Shown here one piece after another: positions 8,802 through 17,335 of a stretch of 64,000 nt of DNA. Location: the NCBI GenBank assembly GCA_030685015.1, contig JAUXWS010000087.1, forward strand, positions 102,292 through 166,291, written 5' to 3'. Position 1 is the stretch's first letter, and every line of letters starts with the position of its first letter. The notes under the pieces were generated by a model. The model saw only the letters and a list, made by a program, of their open reading frames with translations, did no database searches and had not been told where the DNA came from. This stretch comes from a bacterium (GTDB taxonomy: Bacteria > CAIWAD01). A program made the translations under genes and the position numbers.

Positions 8802-9637
8802 GACAGGATGTCCTTCCGCAGGAAGGCGCCGGCGGCCGCCCCGGTGAAGAGGGCGGTCCAGGCCGCCAGGCATGTCAGGCTGCGCCCCAGCTCGCCCAGC
8901 GGCAGCGGATCCTCCAGGGCCAGGCTCCACACATCGAAGTGCGAGGTGGGCAGCCAGGGCCGCACGCCGTCGAAGAGCGCCAGGGGCAGGTTGGAGACGG
9001 CGAGCAGCACGATGAGGATGGCCATGCTGCCCACGATCGGTCCGATCGGGTGTTCCACCAGGGTGCCCACCCAGAAAGCCAGGGCGGCCACGCAGGCCAT
9101 CGCCGCCGCCGCGCAGAGATAGGCCAGGGCGAGACGGGGAAGCGCCTCCTCCTCGGCCAGCAGGACCAGGCCGTCGGCCCCCGCCACCAGCACGTCGCCG
9201 CTGCCCATCAGCAGCAGGCCGACGCCGACCGACACCACGGCCAGGAGGGCCACCAGGCTGAGAGCGTAGAGCTGGGCCACAAGGTATTTGGCGGCCAGCA
9301 CCTGCCAGCGCGCGGGACGCCGCGTCAGCCAGACCCGCCAGGTGCCCCGCACCGCCTCGCCGGAAAGGATGTCGCCGGCCACCAGGGTGATGAGGAAGGG
9401 AACGTGCACCCAGAGGAAGTTCATGACAATGACCGTCGCCGTGTAGCCGTTCATCACGCTGCCCACGACGAAGAACTGCTCCTCGAGGCCGCGCAGGAAC
9501 TGGGCGGCCAGTTGCTCGCCGCCGGCGGCCAGACCCCAGAGGATGAGCGGCACCACGACCAGGATGGCGGCGTAGCCGATGCCGGTGCGGGCCAGACGGC
9601 TGGTCTTGGCCACCTCGGCCAGGAAGAGGGTCAACAC
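8798..9637 (-). CDS. ABC-2 type transporter permease
   Basis: A 279-aa membrane protein with six predicted hydrophobic helices. SGEAVRGTWRVWLTRRPARWQVLAAKYLVA is the ABC-2 coupling-helix region (GT-x-x-x-x-L-T-x-P) found in permeases of the Nod/CcmA-like export group. The likely start is GTG 9637, which overlaps the TGA of the ATPase gene and has GGGGAGGA immediately upstream. A TTG at 9634 is an alternative. It would form the pore with the neighbouring ATPase and LolA-like protein. The substrate is unknown. Confidence 0.85.
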   Translation of the reverse strand: MLTLFLAEVAKTSRLARTGIGYAAILVVVPLILWGLAAGGEQLAAQFLRGLEEQFFVVGSVMNGYTATVIVMNFLWVHVPFLITLVAGDILSGEAVRGTWRVWLTRRPARWQVLAAKYLVAQLYALSLVALLAVVSVGVGLLLMGSGDVLVAGADGLVLLAEEEALPRLALAYLCAAAAMACVAALAFWVGTLVEHPIGPIVGSMAILIVLLAVSNLPLALFDGVRPWLPTSHFDVWSLALEDPLPLGELGRSLTCLAAWTALFTGAAAGAFLRKDILS

Positions 9638-10617
9638 GGCTCCTCCCCGCCCGCCAGCGAGAAGAGCAGGTCCTCCAGTGAATCCCGCGGTCGGAACTCG
9701 GCCAGCCCCAGGTCGGCGGCGGCCAATTGCGCCACCAGGGCCGGCGCGTCCAGGTCCGGCGCCTGGAAGGCCAGGCGCCCGCCCCTCTCCTCCAGTCCGC
9801 ACAGGCCGGGGACCCGGGCCAGGATCTGTCTGGCGCGGTCTCTGTCACGACAGAGGATCTCCCAGCGCCGACCGCCGTGGCGCTCGAAGAGTGTGCCCGG
9901 CTCCCCGTCGGCCACGCGGCGGCCTCGGTGCAGCACAAGCAGACGGTCGGCGAGCAGGTGAACCTCGCCCAGCAAATGGCTGGAGAAAAGGACGGCCATG
10001 CCCTCCTCGCCGGCCAGGCGGCGGATCCAGTCCCGCATGCGGCGCATGCCGGCGGGGTCCAGGCCAGTCATCGGCTCGTCCAGCAGCAGGAGGCGCGGCC
10101 GGTGGAGGATGGCCTGGGCCAGGCCCAGGCGCTGCTTCATGCCCTGGCTGTACACCTTGACGCGGTCGCCGGCGCGGGCGGCCAGGCCCACCTGGGCCAG
10201 CACCTCCTCGACGCGCCGCTCGTCGCGCACGCCCTGCAGCCGGCCCAGCCAGCGCAGGTTGTCGCGGGCGCTGAGCTGGGGATAGAGGTCAGCCCGCTCG
10301 ACCAGGGCGCCCACGCCGGCCAGGACGCGCCGATGACCGCCCGGGAAGGTCTCGCCCAGGAGGCGGAAGCTGCCGGACGTGGGGCGGACCAGGCCGAGCA
10401 GCATGCGCAGGGTCGTGCTCTTGCCGGCCCCGTTGGGTCCCAGGAAGCCGAGGATCTCACCAGGCGCCAGGCTGAAGGTCAGATCCTCGACGGCCATCCG
10501 CCGGCCAAAGCGTTTGCCCAACCCGTGGACGGCAAGAATGGGATCCGGGCTGAAGGTCGATGAGCTGGCCATGGTCGAACCTATGACATCCTTGCCCATC
10601 ATGCCATCCCTGGACAT
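9631..10617 (-). CDS. ABC transporter ATP-binding protein (CcmA/NodI type)
   Basis: A 328-aa ATPase with Walker A GPNGAGKS (residues 60-67), signature YSQGMKQR (156-163), Walker B LLLLDEP (176-182) and switch His 214, all intact. It energises the adjacent ABC-2 permease. A C-terminal extension of about 90 residues is typical of ABC-2 ATPases. The start is ambiguous: ATG 10617, 10602 (an AGGG lies upstream) and 10572 are in frame before the conserved domain. This gene is divergent from the nuclease gene, so both promoters lie in 10618-10914. Confidence 0.93.
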   Translation of the reverse strand: MSRDGMMGKDVIGSTMASSSTFSPDPILAVHGLGKRFGRRMAVEDLTFSLAPGEILGFLGPNGAGKSTTLRMLLGLVRPTSGSFRLLGETFPGGHRRVLAGVGALVERADLYPQLSARDNLRWLGRLQGVRDERRVEEVLAQVGLAARAGDRVKVYSQGMKQRLGLAQAILHRPRLLLLDEPMTGLDPAGMRRMRDWIRRLAGEEGMAVLFSSHLLGEVHLLADRLLVLHRGRRVADGEPGTLFERHGGRRWEILCRDRDRARQILARVPGLCGLEERGGRLAFQAPDLDAPALVAQLAAADLGLAEFRPRDSLEDLLFSLAGGEEPC

Positions 10618-10727
10618 GTATCACAGCTGTTTCAGGATGGGGCCGGGCGCCCACCGACGGACATGTGCCGGAGATAGATTCAGACAATTGGTGGTCAATA
10701 CATGCGCTATTCGTTATTGGCGAGAGC

Positions 10728-10870
10728 CTGGCACCGACCTGGCACCGGCCTGGCACCGGCCTGGCACCGACCTGGCACCGGCCTGGCACCGGCCTGGCAC
10801 CGGCCTGGCACCGGCCTGGCACTGACCTGGCACCGACCTGGCACCGGCCTGGCACCGGCCTGGCACCCAG
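10728..10870. repeat. 11-bp tandem repeat, 13 copies
   Basis: Thirteen head-to-tail units of CTGGCACCGGC. Units 1, 4 and 10 read CTGGCACCGAC, unit 9 reads CTGGCACTGAC, and the last is CTGGCACCCAG. The array lies between the divergent ABC ATPase gene and the secreted nuclease gene, ending 44 bases before the nuclease ATG. Because 11 is not a multiple of three, copy-number change would shift any frame read through it. Confidence 0.97.
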
Positions 10871-10914
10871 CTTGGCCGAGCGGGTTTTTCGCGAGCAAAG
10901 CGCCATGTTCCGGC

Positions 10915-12582
10915 ATGAACACATGCGTCCTCTGCCTGGTGGCCGTCTTGATGTCAGCCACCGCTTCCCGCGCCCAATGGTTGCGCACCATCCATGACGG
11001 CTTCACCGATGAGTGGACCGGCTGGCCGGTCCTGGCCGTGGACCCGGCCGGCGACCATGCCGTCGATCTGCAACTCCTGCAGGCCGCGCGGGACGAGACC
11101 AGCCTGACCTTCCGCTTGCGTCTGGGAACCGAATTCCTGCTGCAGGAGAGCAATACCCTGCGCATGTTGCTGGACACGGACTGCAACCCCGCCACGGGCA
11201 CCTCCGTCGAGGGCCTGGGCGCTGAACTGGTCTGGACCTTCGGATCCCGCAGCGGCACCTATCGCCAGGGCGCCACCACCATCACCGTGCGCCACCAGCA
11301 TCTGGGCCTGCGCACCCTGCCGACCCATTCCAGCACCGACTACGAGATCACCCTGGACCTGGCCGCCCTGCCCGATGGCACGCACCCGCTCTTCCCCCTG
11401 GATTCCCTGCGCGCCGTCTTCCAAGTGCCGAGCGGCGACCGGCTGCCCGCCGCGGGCCACGCCACGGTGCAGATCGGGTCCGGCAGCCTGCCCGCCCTCC
11501 CCAACACGCCCCTGCCGCGAACCGGCGATGGCACCCTGCGGGTGGCGGCCTGGAACGTCCTCTTCGGCAGTCTCTTCGACACCGGCCTGACCGCCTCCTA
11601 CGATCGCCTGCTCACCGCCCTGGCGCCGGACATCATCGCCTTCGAGGAGGTCTGGGACCAATCGGCGGCGCAGACCGTGACGCGACTGAACCAGCTGGTT
11701 CCCGAACTGGGCCCCTGGACCGCCGTCAAGCGGGATGTGGGCAACATCATCGCGGCGCGCTTCCCCATTCGCACTTCCTGGCTGGTCCAGAGCGGCTATC
11801 GCGAGTCGGCCGCCCTCATCGACGCCAGCGCCGTGCTGGGTGACAGCCTGCTCTTCGTCGCCTGCCACCTGCGCGCCTCCGGCGCCAACGCCGAGCGGCA
11901 GCAGGAGGCCGACGGCTTGATCAAGTTTCTCCATGACGCGCGCAACCCCGGTGGGGCCATCACCCTGCGCGCGGGCACGCCCATCGTCCTGGCCGGCGAC
12001 TTCAATCTGGTGGGGGATCGCCAACAGCTGACCACCCTGCTGACCGGGGACATCGTGGACAACGCCACCTACGGCCCGGATAGCCCACCGGACTGGGACG
12101 GCAGCGATCTGGCCGATCTCGTGCCCCGCTTCGCCAACCGGCCCGAGGTGGCCACTTGGTGGAACAACAGCTCCACTTATCTGCCGGGGCGGCTTGATTT
12201 CATCCTGACCACGGACAGCGTCCTGGAGGCGGTGCGCTCCGGCGTGGTGGCCACGCCCTTCCTCGGGGACAGCCTGCTCGCCGCCTGGAACCTGGAGGCG
12301 GGCGACAGCTGGAGCGCCAGCGACCACTTCATTGTCTGGGCCGATCTGCGCCTGCCCCAGTCCTCGGTGGAGGCGCCGCAGCTGCACATCCAGCGACAGG
12401 CCGACGCCAGCCTGCTGCTCAGTTGGGAGGCCGTGTCCGGGGCCGCCGCCTACCGGGTCGAACAGGCCTGGACCCTGGGCGCGCCGTGGATGGAAGTGGG
12501 TGTGGTGACGGGCACGGCGCTGGTCCTGCCGCCGCCCGGCCAGACGGACCAGCGCCTCTTCCGCGCCATCGCCCTGCGCTGA
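10915..12582 (+). CDS. Secreted endonuclease/exonuclease/phosphatase-family protein
   Basis: A 555-aa exported protein. Residues 1-20 are a signal peptide ending ATASRA. Residues about 21-190 form a beta-rich domain (DOMON/CBM9-like appearance). From about 205 the EEP nuclease fold begins with LRVAAWNVLFG, then DIIAFEEVWD, AGDFNLVGD (about 360), GRLDFILTTD and SASDHFIVWADL (about 467), covering the metal-binding and catalytic positions. About 65 C-terminal residues look like a fibronectin-III-type module. The frame is open back to 10702 through the tandem repeat, but the signal peptide makes ATG 10915 the better start. Likely a phosphodiesterase acting outside the cell. Confidence 0.85.
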   Translation: MNTCVLCLVAVLMSATASRAQWLRTIHDGFTDEWTGWPVLAVDPAGDHAVDLQLLQAARDETSLTFRLRLGTEFLLQESNTLRMLLDTDCNPATGTSVEGLGAELVWTFGSRSGTYRQGATTITVRHQHLGLRTLPTHSSTDYEITLDLAALPDGTHPLFPLDSLRAVFQVPSGDRLPAAGHATVQIGSGSLPALPNTPLPRTGDGTLRVAAWNVLFGSLFDTGLTASYDRLLTALAPDIIAFEEVWDQSAAQTVTRLNQLVPELGPWTAVKRDVGNIIAARFPIRTSWLVQSGYRESAALIDASAVLGDSLLFVACHLRASGANAERQQEADGLIKFLHDARNPGGAITLRAGTPIVLAGDFNLVGDRQQLTTLLTGDIVDNATYGPDSPPDWDGSDLADLVPRFANRPEVATWWNNSSTYLPGRLDFILTTDSVLEAVRSGVVATPFLGDSLLAAWNLEAGDSWSASDHFIVWADLRLPQSSVEAPQLHIQRQADASLLLSWEAVSGAAAYRVEQAWTLGAPWMEVGVVTGTALVLPPPGQTDQRLFRAIALR

Positions 12583-12584
12583 AC

Positions 12585-13823
12585 TCAGGCGGAGAAGCGC
12601 TTCAGATCCCGACCCAGGCGCCGCGCCTCGTCGCCCAGCAGGCGGCGGACCTGTTCCTCGATGGCCGCAAAGGGGTGGCCCACCAGCAGATCCGGCTTGA
12701 GCAGGGGCACGCGGTTGTGCGTCAGCTGTTGGTAATGAAGGCGCGAGGCCTGGTTGCGGAACTTCATGCCGGAAAGGAAGAGCAGCTCGAAGAGCGTGTC
12801 CGTTCGGCAGCCCAGGCTGCCCGCCATCTCCACCAGCTCCTGCTGGTGGCCGAGCAGGTACATGATGCGCACCTGGCACTCCGGCAGGCTCTGGTCCACG
12901 CCGCTGATCGCCCCTTCGCGGATGAAGCGCGCGGCCGTCTCATAGACGAAATCCGCCGGCCCGATGGGCACCTGGCTGCTCAGGATGAAGGGCTTGCCCT
13001 GCTCGCGGGCCAGCTGGAGGGCGTCCAGGGCGTTCTCGGGCAGATCGGGGTCGGCGCAGGCGTTGCCGCCGCCATAACCCGCCAGCACCACCGCCTGGCT
13101 GCGCTCCACCGCCGCGCAGTAATCGGCGGATCTGAGGAAGGGATCGCAGTAGATGAGGCGCACGCCGTCGGAGAAGCGCAGGTCCAGGCCTTCCTCGCCG
13201 GCCGCGGGTCCCTCCCCCGGCCGCCCCACGGCGCAGCGCCAGACCTGGCGGGCGATGGCCTCCATCAGCGCGCGCGTCATCTCCGCCGAATCGACCCGGC
13301 AGACGCGGTGGACGTAGATCTCGCGGAAGGCCTCGGGCATGGCCATGCGCAGGAAATCCTCCACCACGCTTTGTCCGGGTTTGAGGGGCTGGCCGTCCTC
13401 GCCGGCGGGGGAGCTGTCGATGGTGCCCCCCGTTGTGATGAGGTGCAACTCGTCCAGCACCACCGGTTCGCGCAGGCGGGCGTCCCCCGCCCGGTGCTGC
13501 ACCTCGTCCCATTCCATCGTCGCGATGGGATCGCCGATGAAGGCGCTGCCGCGCCAGCGCTCCACCTTGGCCAGACTGTCGGAAAAGGCGCTGACGCCAT
13601 TGTTGAAGACGGCGAAGAGCTTGGGCGGCTCCAGGATGGAAAGGAAGCGCACGGCGCCGTGGATGTTCTGGAAGCCGTCGCTGTGGGCGAAGGCGCGTTC
13701 CATGGGCACTTGGCTGCCCGTGAGGCAGACATTGCAATCCAGCTCCTTGAGGGCGTAGCGCAGGAAGGGCAGGGTCCAGGCCAGGGTGTCCGTGCCGTGG
13801 GTGACGAGAATGCCGCGCTCCAT
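12585..13823 (-). CDS. Asparaginase/glutaminase-family amidohydrolase with permuted N-terminal domain
   Basis: A 412-aa protein carrying every asparaginase signature but in an unusual order: HGTDTLAWT (residues 9-17), TGSQVP (35-40) and FNNG (73-76) come first, then LITTGGTID (128-136) and DSAEMT (178-183), then the C-terminal-domain motif GYGGGN (249-254). In type I and II L-asparaginases TGGTI and the D-S-x-x-M-T motif precede HGTDT. The start ATG 13823 has GGAGG five bases upstream, so the N-terminus is not simply mis-called. Hydrolysis of asparagine or a related amide is likely because all catalytic residues are present. Confidence 0.85.
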   Translation of the reverse strand: MERGILVTHGTDTLAWTLPFLRYALKELDCNVCLTGSQVPMERAFAHSDGFQNIHGAVRFLSILEPPKLFAVFNNGVSAFSDSLAKVERWRGSAFIGDPIATMEWDEVQHRAGDARLREPVVLDELHLITTGGTIDSSPAGEDGQPLKPGQSVVEDFLRMAMPEAFREIYVHRVCRVDSAEMTRALMEAIARQVWRCAVGRPGEGPAAGEEGLDLRFSDGVRLIYCDPFLRSADYCAAVERSQAVVLAGYGGGNACADPDLPENALDALQLAREQGKPFILSSQVPIGPADFVYETAARFIREGAISGVDQSLPECQVRIMYLLGHQQELVEMAGSLGCRTDTLFELLFLSGMKFRNQASRLHYQQLTHNRVPLLKPDLLVGHPFAAIEEQVRRLLGDEARRLGRDLKRFSA

Positions 13824-13960
13824 GGGTCCTCCACTTGACCGGGGCAAGGTATCATCGCGCGGGACCAGGGCCGGCCCCCGGCCAGGGCCGGGCAGCTTGG
13901 CGGAGGACCGGCGCCCTTCCTTGACTTTGCCGCCGTCGGCTGCTACTCTTGGGGCCTGAT

Positions 13961-14033
13961 TCCTGAGTAGCTCAATCGGTAGAGCGGGTGGCTGTTAACC
14001 ACTAGGTTGGGGGTTCAAGTCCCTCCTCAGGAG
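13961..14033 (+). tRNA. tRNA-Asn (anticodon GTT)
   Basis: The acceptor stem TCCTGAG (13961-13967) pairs perfectly with CTCAGGA (14026-14032), with discriminator G at 14033. D-loop AGCTCAATCGGTAGAGC, anticodon loop CTGTTAA with anticodon GTT, and T-loop GGTTCAAGTCC are all canonical. No CCA is encoded. It is the last clear host feature before the prophage and a plausible integration locus, though I found no repeat of its 3-prime end elsewhere in the window. Confidence 0.97.
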
Positions 14034-14043
14034 TTTGAAGGTC

Positions 14044-14078
14044 AAAGGGTTCCGCCACAAACGGAACCCTTTCTTTTT
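14044..14078 (+). terminator. Rho-independent terminator after tRNA-Asn
   Basis: AAAGGGTTCCG (14044-14054) pairs exactly with CGGAACCCTTT (14062-14072) around a 7-base loop and is followed by CTTTTT. It ends the tRNA transcript. Confidence 0.93.
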
Positions 14079-14178
14079 GCCCCGTCTCCTTTCCGTCTCC
14101 TTGCAAACAAAAGATGCCCCACCGCTCAAGTTCGGCAGGGCAAATTGCGCCTGAGGCACTCTGCTTTCGCGCGGGCAC

Positions 14179-14202
14179 AAAAAAGGCCCCCGGATGGGGG
14201 CC
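14179..14202 (-). terminator. Terminator of the late phage operon
   Basis: On the minus strand GGCCCCC (14202-14196) and GGGGGCC (14191-14185) form a 7-bp GC stem with a 4-base loop, followed by TTTTTT (14184-14179). It lies 120 bases downstream of the lytic transglycosylase gene and closes the late transcript. The rest of 14079-14318 contains no gene that I can support. Confidence 0.9.
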
Positions 14203-14318
14203 AGCGACCAGGTTGCCTGATCTCGTGGGCTGTCACTCGTCGCACTGCTCCCGTCCCACGTGGCCTTATGATAACGGGGCGTTGGGACACAAGCGTGGGC
14301 GCAGCCAGCAGGTGCCCC

Positions 14319-14915
14319 TTACGGCGGATGCCTGGCCAGGGTCTGAAGGATCCGACGGATGCGCGTCACGTAGCCGCGGGTCTCGTCGGCATTCTTGCCC
14401 GTTACAAGGTGCAGCCGCGCTGCCACCGAGGCCCACTCATTAGAGTACGTGCTGGCCAGAACCTGGCGCTGGGCTTTCAGGATGTTGCCGGCGCCAGCGT
14501 TGTAGCTGGCCAGCGTGAAGGCCACCCGCTCCACCAGCGGCCGGGGTGCTTTCCAGATCGCCCACATGCGGGCGTCATAGTAGATGCCGGCCTGGATGGA
14601 CTGCCGTACCTCCCAGGGGTTGGTCAGGCCGAGTTTGGGCGCCATGTCCTTCCACGTCCCTGGCATGACCTGCATGACGCCTCTGGCCCCGCACCAGCTC
14701 TGGGCCGTCGAGTCTAGGGCGCTCTCCGCGATGGCCTGGGCCTTCCACCAGCGCCAGTCGAAGTCCACCCCGAAGTAGCGCTTGGAGTACTTCTGGAAGT
14801 GGGGGTCGAAGCGGTTGGTCCACGCCCCAGCCACGGCGACCAGAACGAGCACGGCGACGAAGGCGACCAAGGCCCGGTGTGTGGGCCACAGTCGGCCCGT
14901 GTGCCTCGTTCCCAT
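14319..14915 (-). CDS. Phage endolysin: membrane-anchored lytic transglycosylase
   Basis: A 198-aa protein with one N-terminal membrane segment (about residues 15-31) acting as signal-anchor, then an SLT/lysozyme-like domain. WWKAQAIAESALDSTAQSW contains the catalytic Glu (E-S pattern), GARGVMQVMPGTW is the G-x-M-Q-x-M-P motif, and VAFTLASYNAGAGN is the A-Y-N-A-G motif. It cleaves peptidoglycan for host lysis. As the last late gene it is next to the holin candidate, and the anchor suggests a SAR-type release mechanism. Confidence 0.88.
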   Translation of the reverse strand: MGTRHTGRLWPTHRALVAFVAVLVLVAVAGAWTNRFDPHFQKYSKRYFGVDFDWRWWKAQAIAESALDSTAQSWCGARGVMQVMPGTWKDMAPKLGLTNPWEVRQSIQAGIYYDARMWAIWKAPRPLVERVAFTLASYNAGAGNILKAQRQVLASTYSNEWASVAARLHLVTGKNADETRGYVTRIRRILQTLARHPP

Positions 14916-15130
14916 CAGTTCAGGCCCGCTGATACCAGATGGGCGCAGAAGAGCAGCAGCACGCCCGCCAGGATGGCCGCGGCCACGTTGCCCTTCTTGA
15001 TCTCGGGGATGAAGTCGATGCCCGGGAAGAGCCAGCGGTCAGTGGCCTTCCAGAGGCTGACGGCCAAGAGCACAGTCAAGGCCGTGTAGGCCAGGTTGAC
15101 CGCGGCCGCGCGGATGAGCTGGTCGAACAT
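14915..15130 (-). CDS. Small membrane protein, DUF350-like, holin candidate
   Basis: A 71-aa protein with two hydrophobic helices (about residues 8-27 and 45-65) separated by a loop containing GIDFIPEIKKGNVAAAI, which resembles DUF350 proteins (I-x-x-GN-x-A-A-A-I). Position immediately before the endolysin gene and size suggest a holin. The start ATG 15130 has a GGGGG site upstream and is preferred over the longer frame to 15166. Confidence 0.6.
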   Translation of the reverse strand: MFDQLIRAAAVNLAYTALTVLLAVSLWKATDRWLFPGIDFIPEIKKGNVAAAILAGVLLLFCAHLVSAGLN

Positions 15131-15140
15131 GGGTCCCCCC

Positions 15141-15887
15141 TTAGAATGCCTTGAAAACGAAAACACCCACCGCCCCGGCGCTTACGGATACGACCGCGCC
15201 CCAGGGGTCGAGCCTGGCGCCGGCCAGCACCTCCGGGTGGCCATCCCGAACGCCCAGGCCAGCCAAAGGGTGGAAGCGGTCCCTCCATGTGGGCTTGCGT
15301 GGCTGCGCGGCCAGGGTGATGCCTGCGGACAGGGCCGGGCTGGACGTCCGAGTGATCGCCCGCCAACCGTCCGGGCCCTCCATCAGGTCGATGGCCACGC
15401 CGGCGCGGACCTGCAGCCGGTCCAGGCGCACGGTTAGGCTGGGCAGCCAGTCCGACCCAGGCTGGTCCAGGCTCACCGTCCCAGAGGCGCAGATCCCGTC
15501 CATGCTGTCCTCGTCCACCAGCACGAAGGGCACCTCGAAGTGCGTGAGCCCGCCGGCTGCCGGCGCCTGACGCACGCTGTCCACGAGGATCTGGACGTTC
15601 GGGAGGTCCTCGCCGGCCAGGTCCAGCCGCAGGCGCAGGTCCACCTGGGCCCGGGTGGCAGCCTTCAAGGCCCGGGTCAGGCGCTGGATGGACGCGTCCC
15701 TTTCCAGCAACACGCCCTCCAGGCCCCGCGTCACGGTCGTGGAGTCGTCCACCTGGATAGGCTGCTCAGCCGCGGCCGCGGCGCGTAGGGCGTCCACCGC
15801 ACTCGCCTGGGCCTGGCGCACGCGCCACTCCTGCCAGCACAGGATCGCCAGCAGGGCCAAAGCCAGGGTGAGCCAGGCCTGCTTCAC
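15141..15887 (-). CDS. Phage membrane-anchored protein, unknown (possible spanin-like)
   Basis: A 248-aa protein with a single N-terminal hydrophobic segment (residues 3-18), then a helical stretch (about 28-90), a beta-rich middle and a short C-terminal hydrophobic end (WGAVVSVSAGAVGVFVFKAF). I do not recognise the family. Its place in the lysis module between the holin candidate and a coiled-coil membrane protein suggests an envelope-spanning accessory. It overlaps the next upstream gene by ATGA. Confidence 0.6.
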   Translation of the reverse strand: MKQAWLTLALALLAILCWQEWRVRQAQASAVDALRAAAAAEQPIQVDDSTTVTRGLEGVLLERDASIQRLTRALKAATRAQVDLRLRLDLAGEDLPNVQILVDSVRQAPAAGGLTHFEVPFVLVDEDSMDGICASGTVSLDQPGSDWLPSLTVRLDRLQVRAGVAIDLMEGPDGWRAITRTSSPALSAGITLAAQPRKPTWRDRFHPLAGLGVRDGHPEVLAGARLDPWGAVVSVSAGAVGVFVFKAF

Positions 15888-16324
15888 GCGCGCGCCCCGT
15901 TCATGTGCAGGCGCCGAATCTCGCCGACTTCGCTCTCCAGCCGTGCCAGGGATCCCGCCTGGGCGGCCTGAGTGCCTGCCACCTGGGCCAGGCTTCCCTC
16001 GATGCGGCCCAGGCTCTGCTGGATCTTGGCCTGGGTTTCCACGTAAATGCGCAGGGTCGTCTCGGTCTCCACCTGCTTCATGCGTAGGTCGTCCAGGCGC
16101 TGCTGCTGGTCATCCCGCAGCATCTCTATGCGCCCCTCCTGCTCTTTGCGAAGCTCGCCCAGGCGGTGGGTGTGGTCCTCGCGCAGGGCGGTCAGCTCGC
16201 GCTCGTTGCGGATCCCGCGGTCGCTGATGGGCTTGATGATGTAGGCCAGGATGATGGTTACGATGAGGGTGACAGCCCCGAACAGCCAGCCACCCCAGGT
16301 CGCCAGTCCGCTTTCGCCTAGCAT
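15884..16324 (-). CDS. Membrane-anchored coiled-coil phage protein
   Basis: A 146-aa protein with one transmembrane segment (about residues 10-32) followed by a long charged heptad-like coiled coil to about residue 140 (REDHTHRLGELRKEQEGRIE). Such proteins in lysis modules are often holin accessories or spanin-like. No catalytic motif is seen. It ends with ATGA overlap into the 15141-15887 gene. Confidence 0.6.
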   Translation of the reverse strand: MLGESGLATWGGWLFGAVTLIVTIILAYIIKPISDRGIRNERELTALREDHTHRLGELRKEQEGRIEMLRDDQQQRLDDLRMKQVETETTLRIYVETQAKIQQSLGRIEGSLAQVAGTQAAQAGSLARLESEVGEIRRLHMNGARA

Positions 16325-16348
16325 GCGCGACTCCTTTCACCAAACCCG

Positions 16349-17335
16349 TCAAGCGAGGGTCACTTCCGTTCCCGCCCCATTCATTGCCACGGCACCGTTG
16401 CGCACGTAGATGCCCTTGTTCGCGCCCGCCGTCACCGCGAACCACTCCCCGTCGTCTACCTGCAGTTGGGTCGGCATGGACGTGAAGGACCGCAGCCGGA
16501 CTTTGCCGGCCGTGGCGTTGAGGATCTTGCCGGCTGGAAGTGTGGCCGTGGAGCCCGAACCCGTCAGGATGCCGCCCGAGACCTTGGTCAGGCTGGCGGC
16601 GCTACTTGCGAGCTTCACGTCGGTGACCGCGCTGGTGGCAAGCTGGGTGGCACCGACCGCGCTTGAGGCGATCTTGGTGGACGACACGGATCCATCTGCG
16701 AGGCCGTTGTTCGTGACGGCGTTCTTGGCGATTTCCTTGTCCGTGACGGCATCGAGGATGGCCAGCGCGCCCCGGTTCTTGATGGAGGCCGACGCCAGGT
16801 TGATGTCGCCGCTCAGCAGGTTCCCGACCTTCACGCGCCCGTAAACGGTCCCGTCCGAGACGTTGTCCAGCGTGCTGAGTTCAGTCAGGATGCTGGGCGT
16901 CCAGGCAGGCACCCACTCGCCCGGGACGGCCTGCACGGCATCCACGTAGCCAATGCCAACTCCCGTCCCCGTGCCATCCGCAATGCCAAAGCGGAGCTTC
17001 ACATGGGTCGTGCCTGCCGGAAGATCCGCGCGCTTCACCTGGGCGATGTATTGTGTGAAGGCTGTGGCCGTGTCGACGTGATCGGCCCAGACCACCGCCG
17101 ATCCCAGGTCCGTGCCTGCGGCGTTTAAGAAATGCACCTCGGCCTTCAGGCTGGAGGCCCCGGCGAAGATTTCGCCGGAGATCCAGCAGGACAGCATCAG
17201 CGAGCCCGTGAAGCGCTGGAAGTCGATGGCATTGGACCAGCCGCTCCACAGGTCGACGCCCACCGCCTCGATGCGCATAGTGTAGCCGCCCAAGAACACG
17301 CGCTCCGTGGACCGGGTGATGGTTCCGGTTGGCAT
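16349..17335 (-). CDS. Tail-fibre protein (short), carbohydrate-binding-like head plus 10-aa repeats
   Basis: A 328-aa fibre subunit. Residues 1-150 look like a jelly-roll carbohydrate-binding module that begins abruptly at TITRSTERVFLGGYTMRIEA, lacking the usual first strand, which instead ends the preceding gene (see findings). Residues about 165-245 carry six 10-residue repeats of the A-V-x-x-x-K-I-A-x-x type, which form trimeric shaft segments in many phage fibres. Its ATG overlaps the upstream stop (TAATG). Paralogous to the N-terminus of the 875-aa fibre. Probable receptor-binding role. Confidence 0.75.
   Translation of the reverse strand: MPTGTITRSTERVFLGGYTMRIEAVGVDLWSGWSNAIDFQRFTGSLMLSCWISGEIFAGASSLKAEVHFLNAAGTDLGSAVVWADHVDTATAFTQYIAQVKRADLPAGTTHVKLRFGIADGTGTGVGIGYVDAVQAVPGEWVPAWTPSILTELSTLDNVSDGTVYGRVKVGNLLSGDINLASASIKNRGALAILDAVTDKEIAKNAVTNNGLADGSVSSTKIASSAVGATQLATSAVTDVKLASSAASLTKVSGGILTGSGSTATLPAGKILNATAGKVRLRSFTSMPTQLQVDDGEWFAVTAGANKGIYVRNGAVAMNGAGTEVTLA

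Noticed and set aside
10728-10870. CRISPR array
   Set aside because: Units are 11 bp, directly adjacent with no spacers, and no cas genes are nearby.
10702-10914. Longer nuclease start reading through the 11-bp repeat
   Set aside because: It would put a clear signal peptide 71 residues inside the protein and add low-complexity residues only.
13961-14033. tRNA-Asn as proven prophage attachment site
   Set aside because: I looked for its 3-prime end (GTTCAAGTCCCTCCTCAGG) around 53800-54000 and 59900-60100 and saw no copy. The recombinase is also not next to it. It stays only a possibility.
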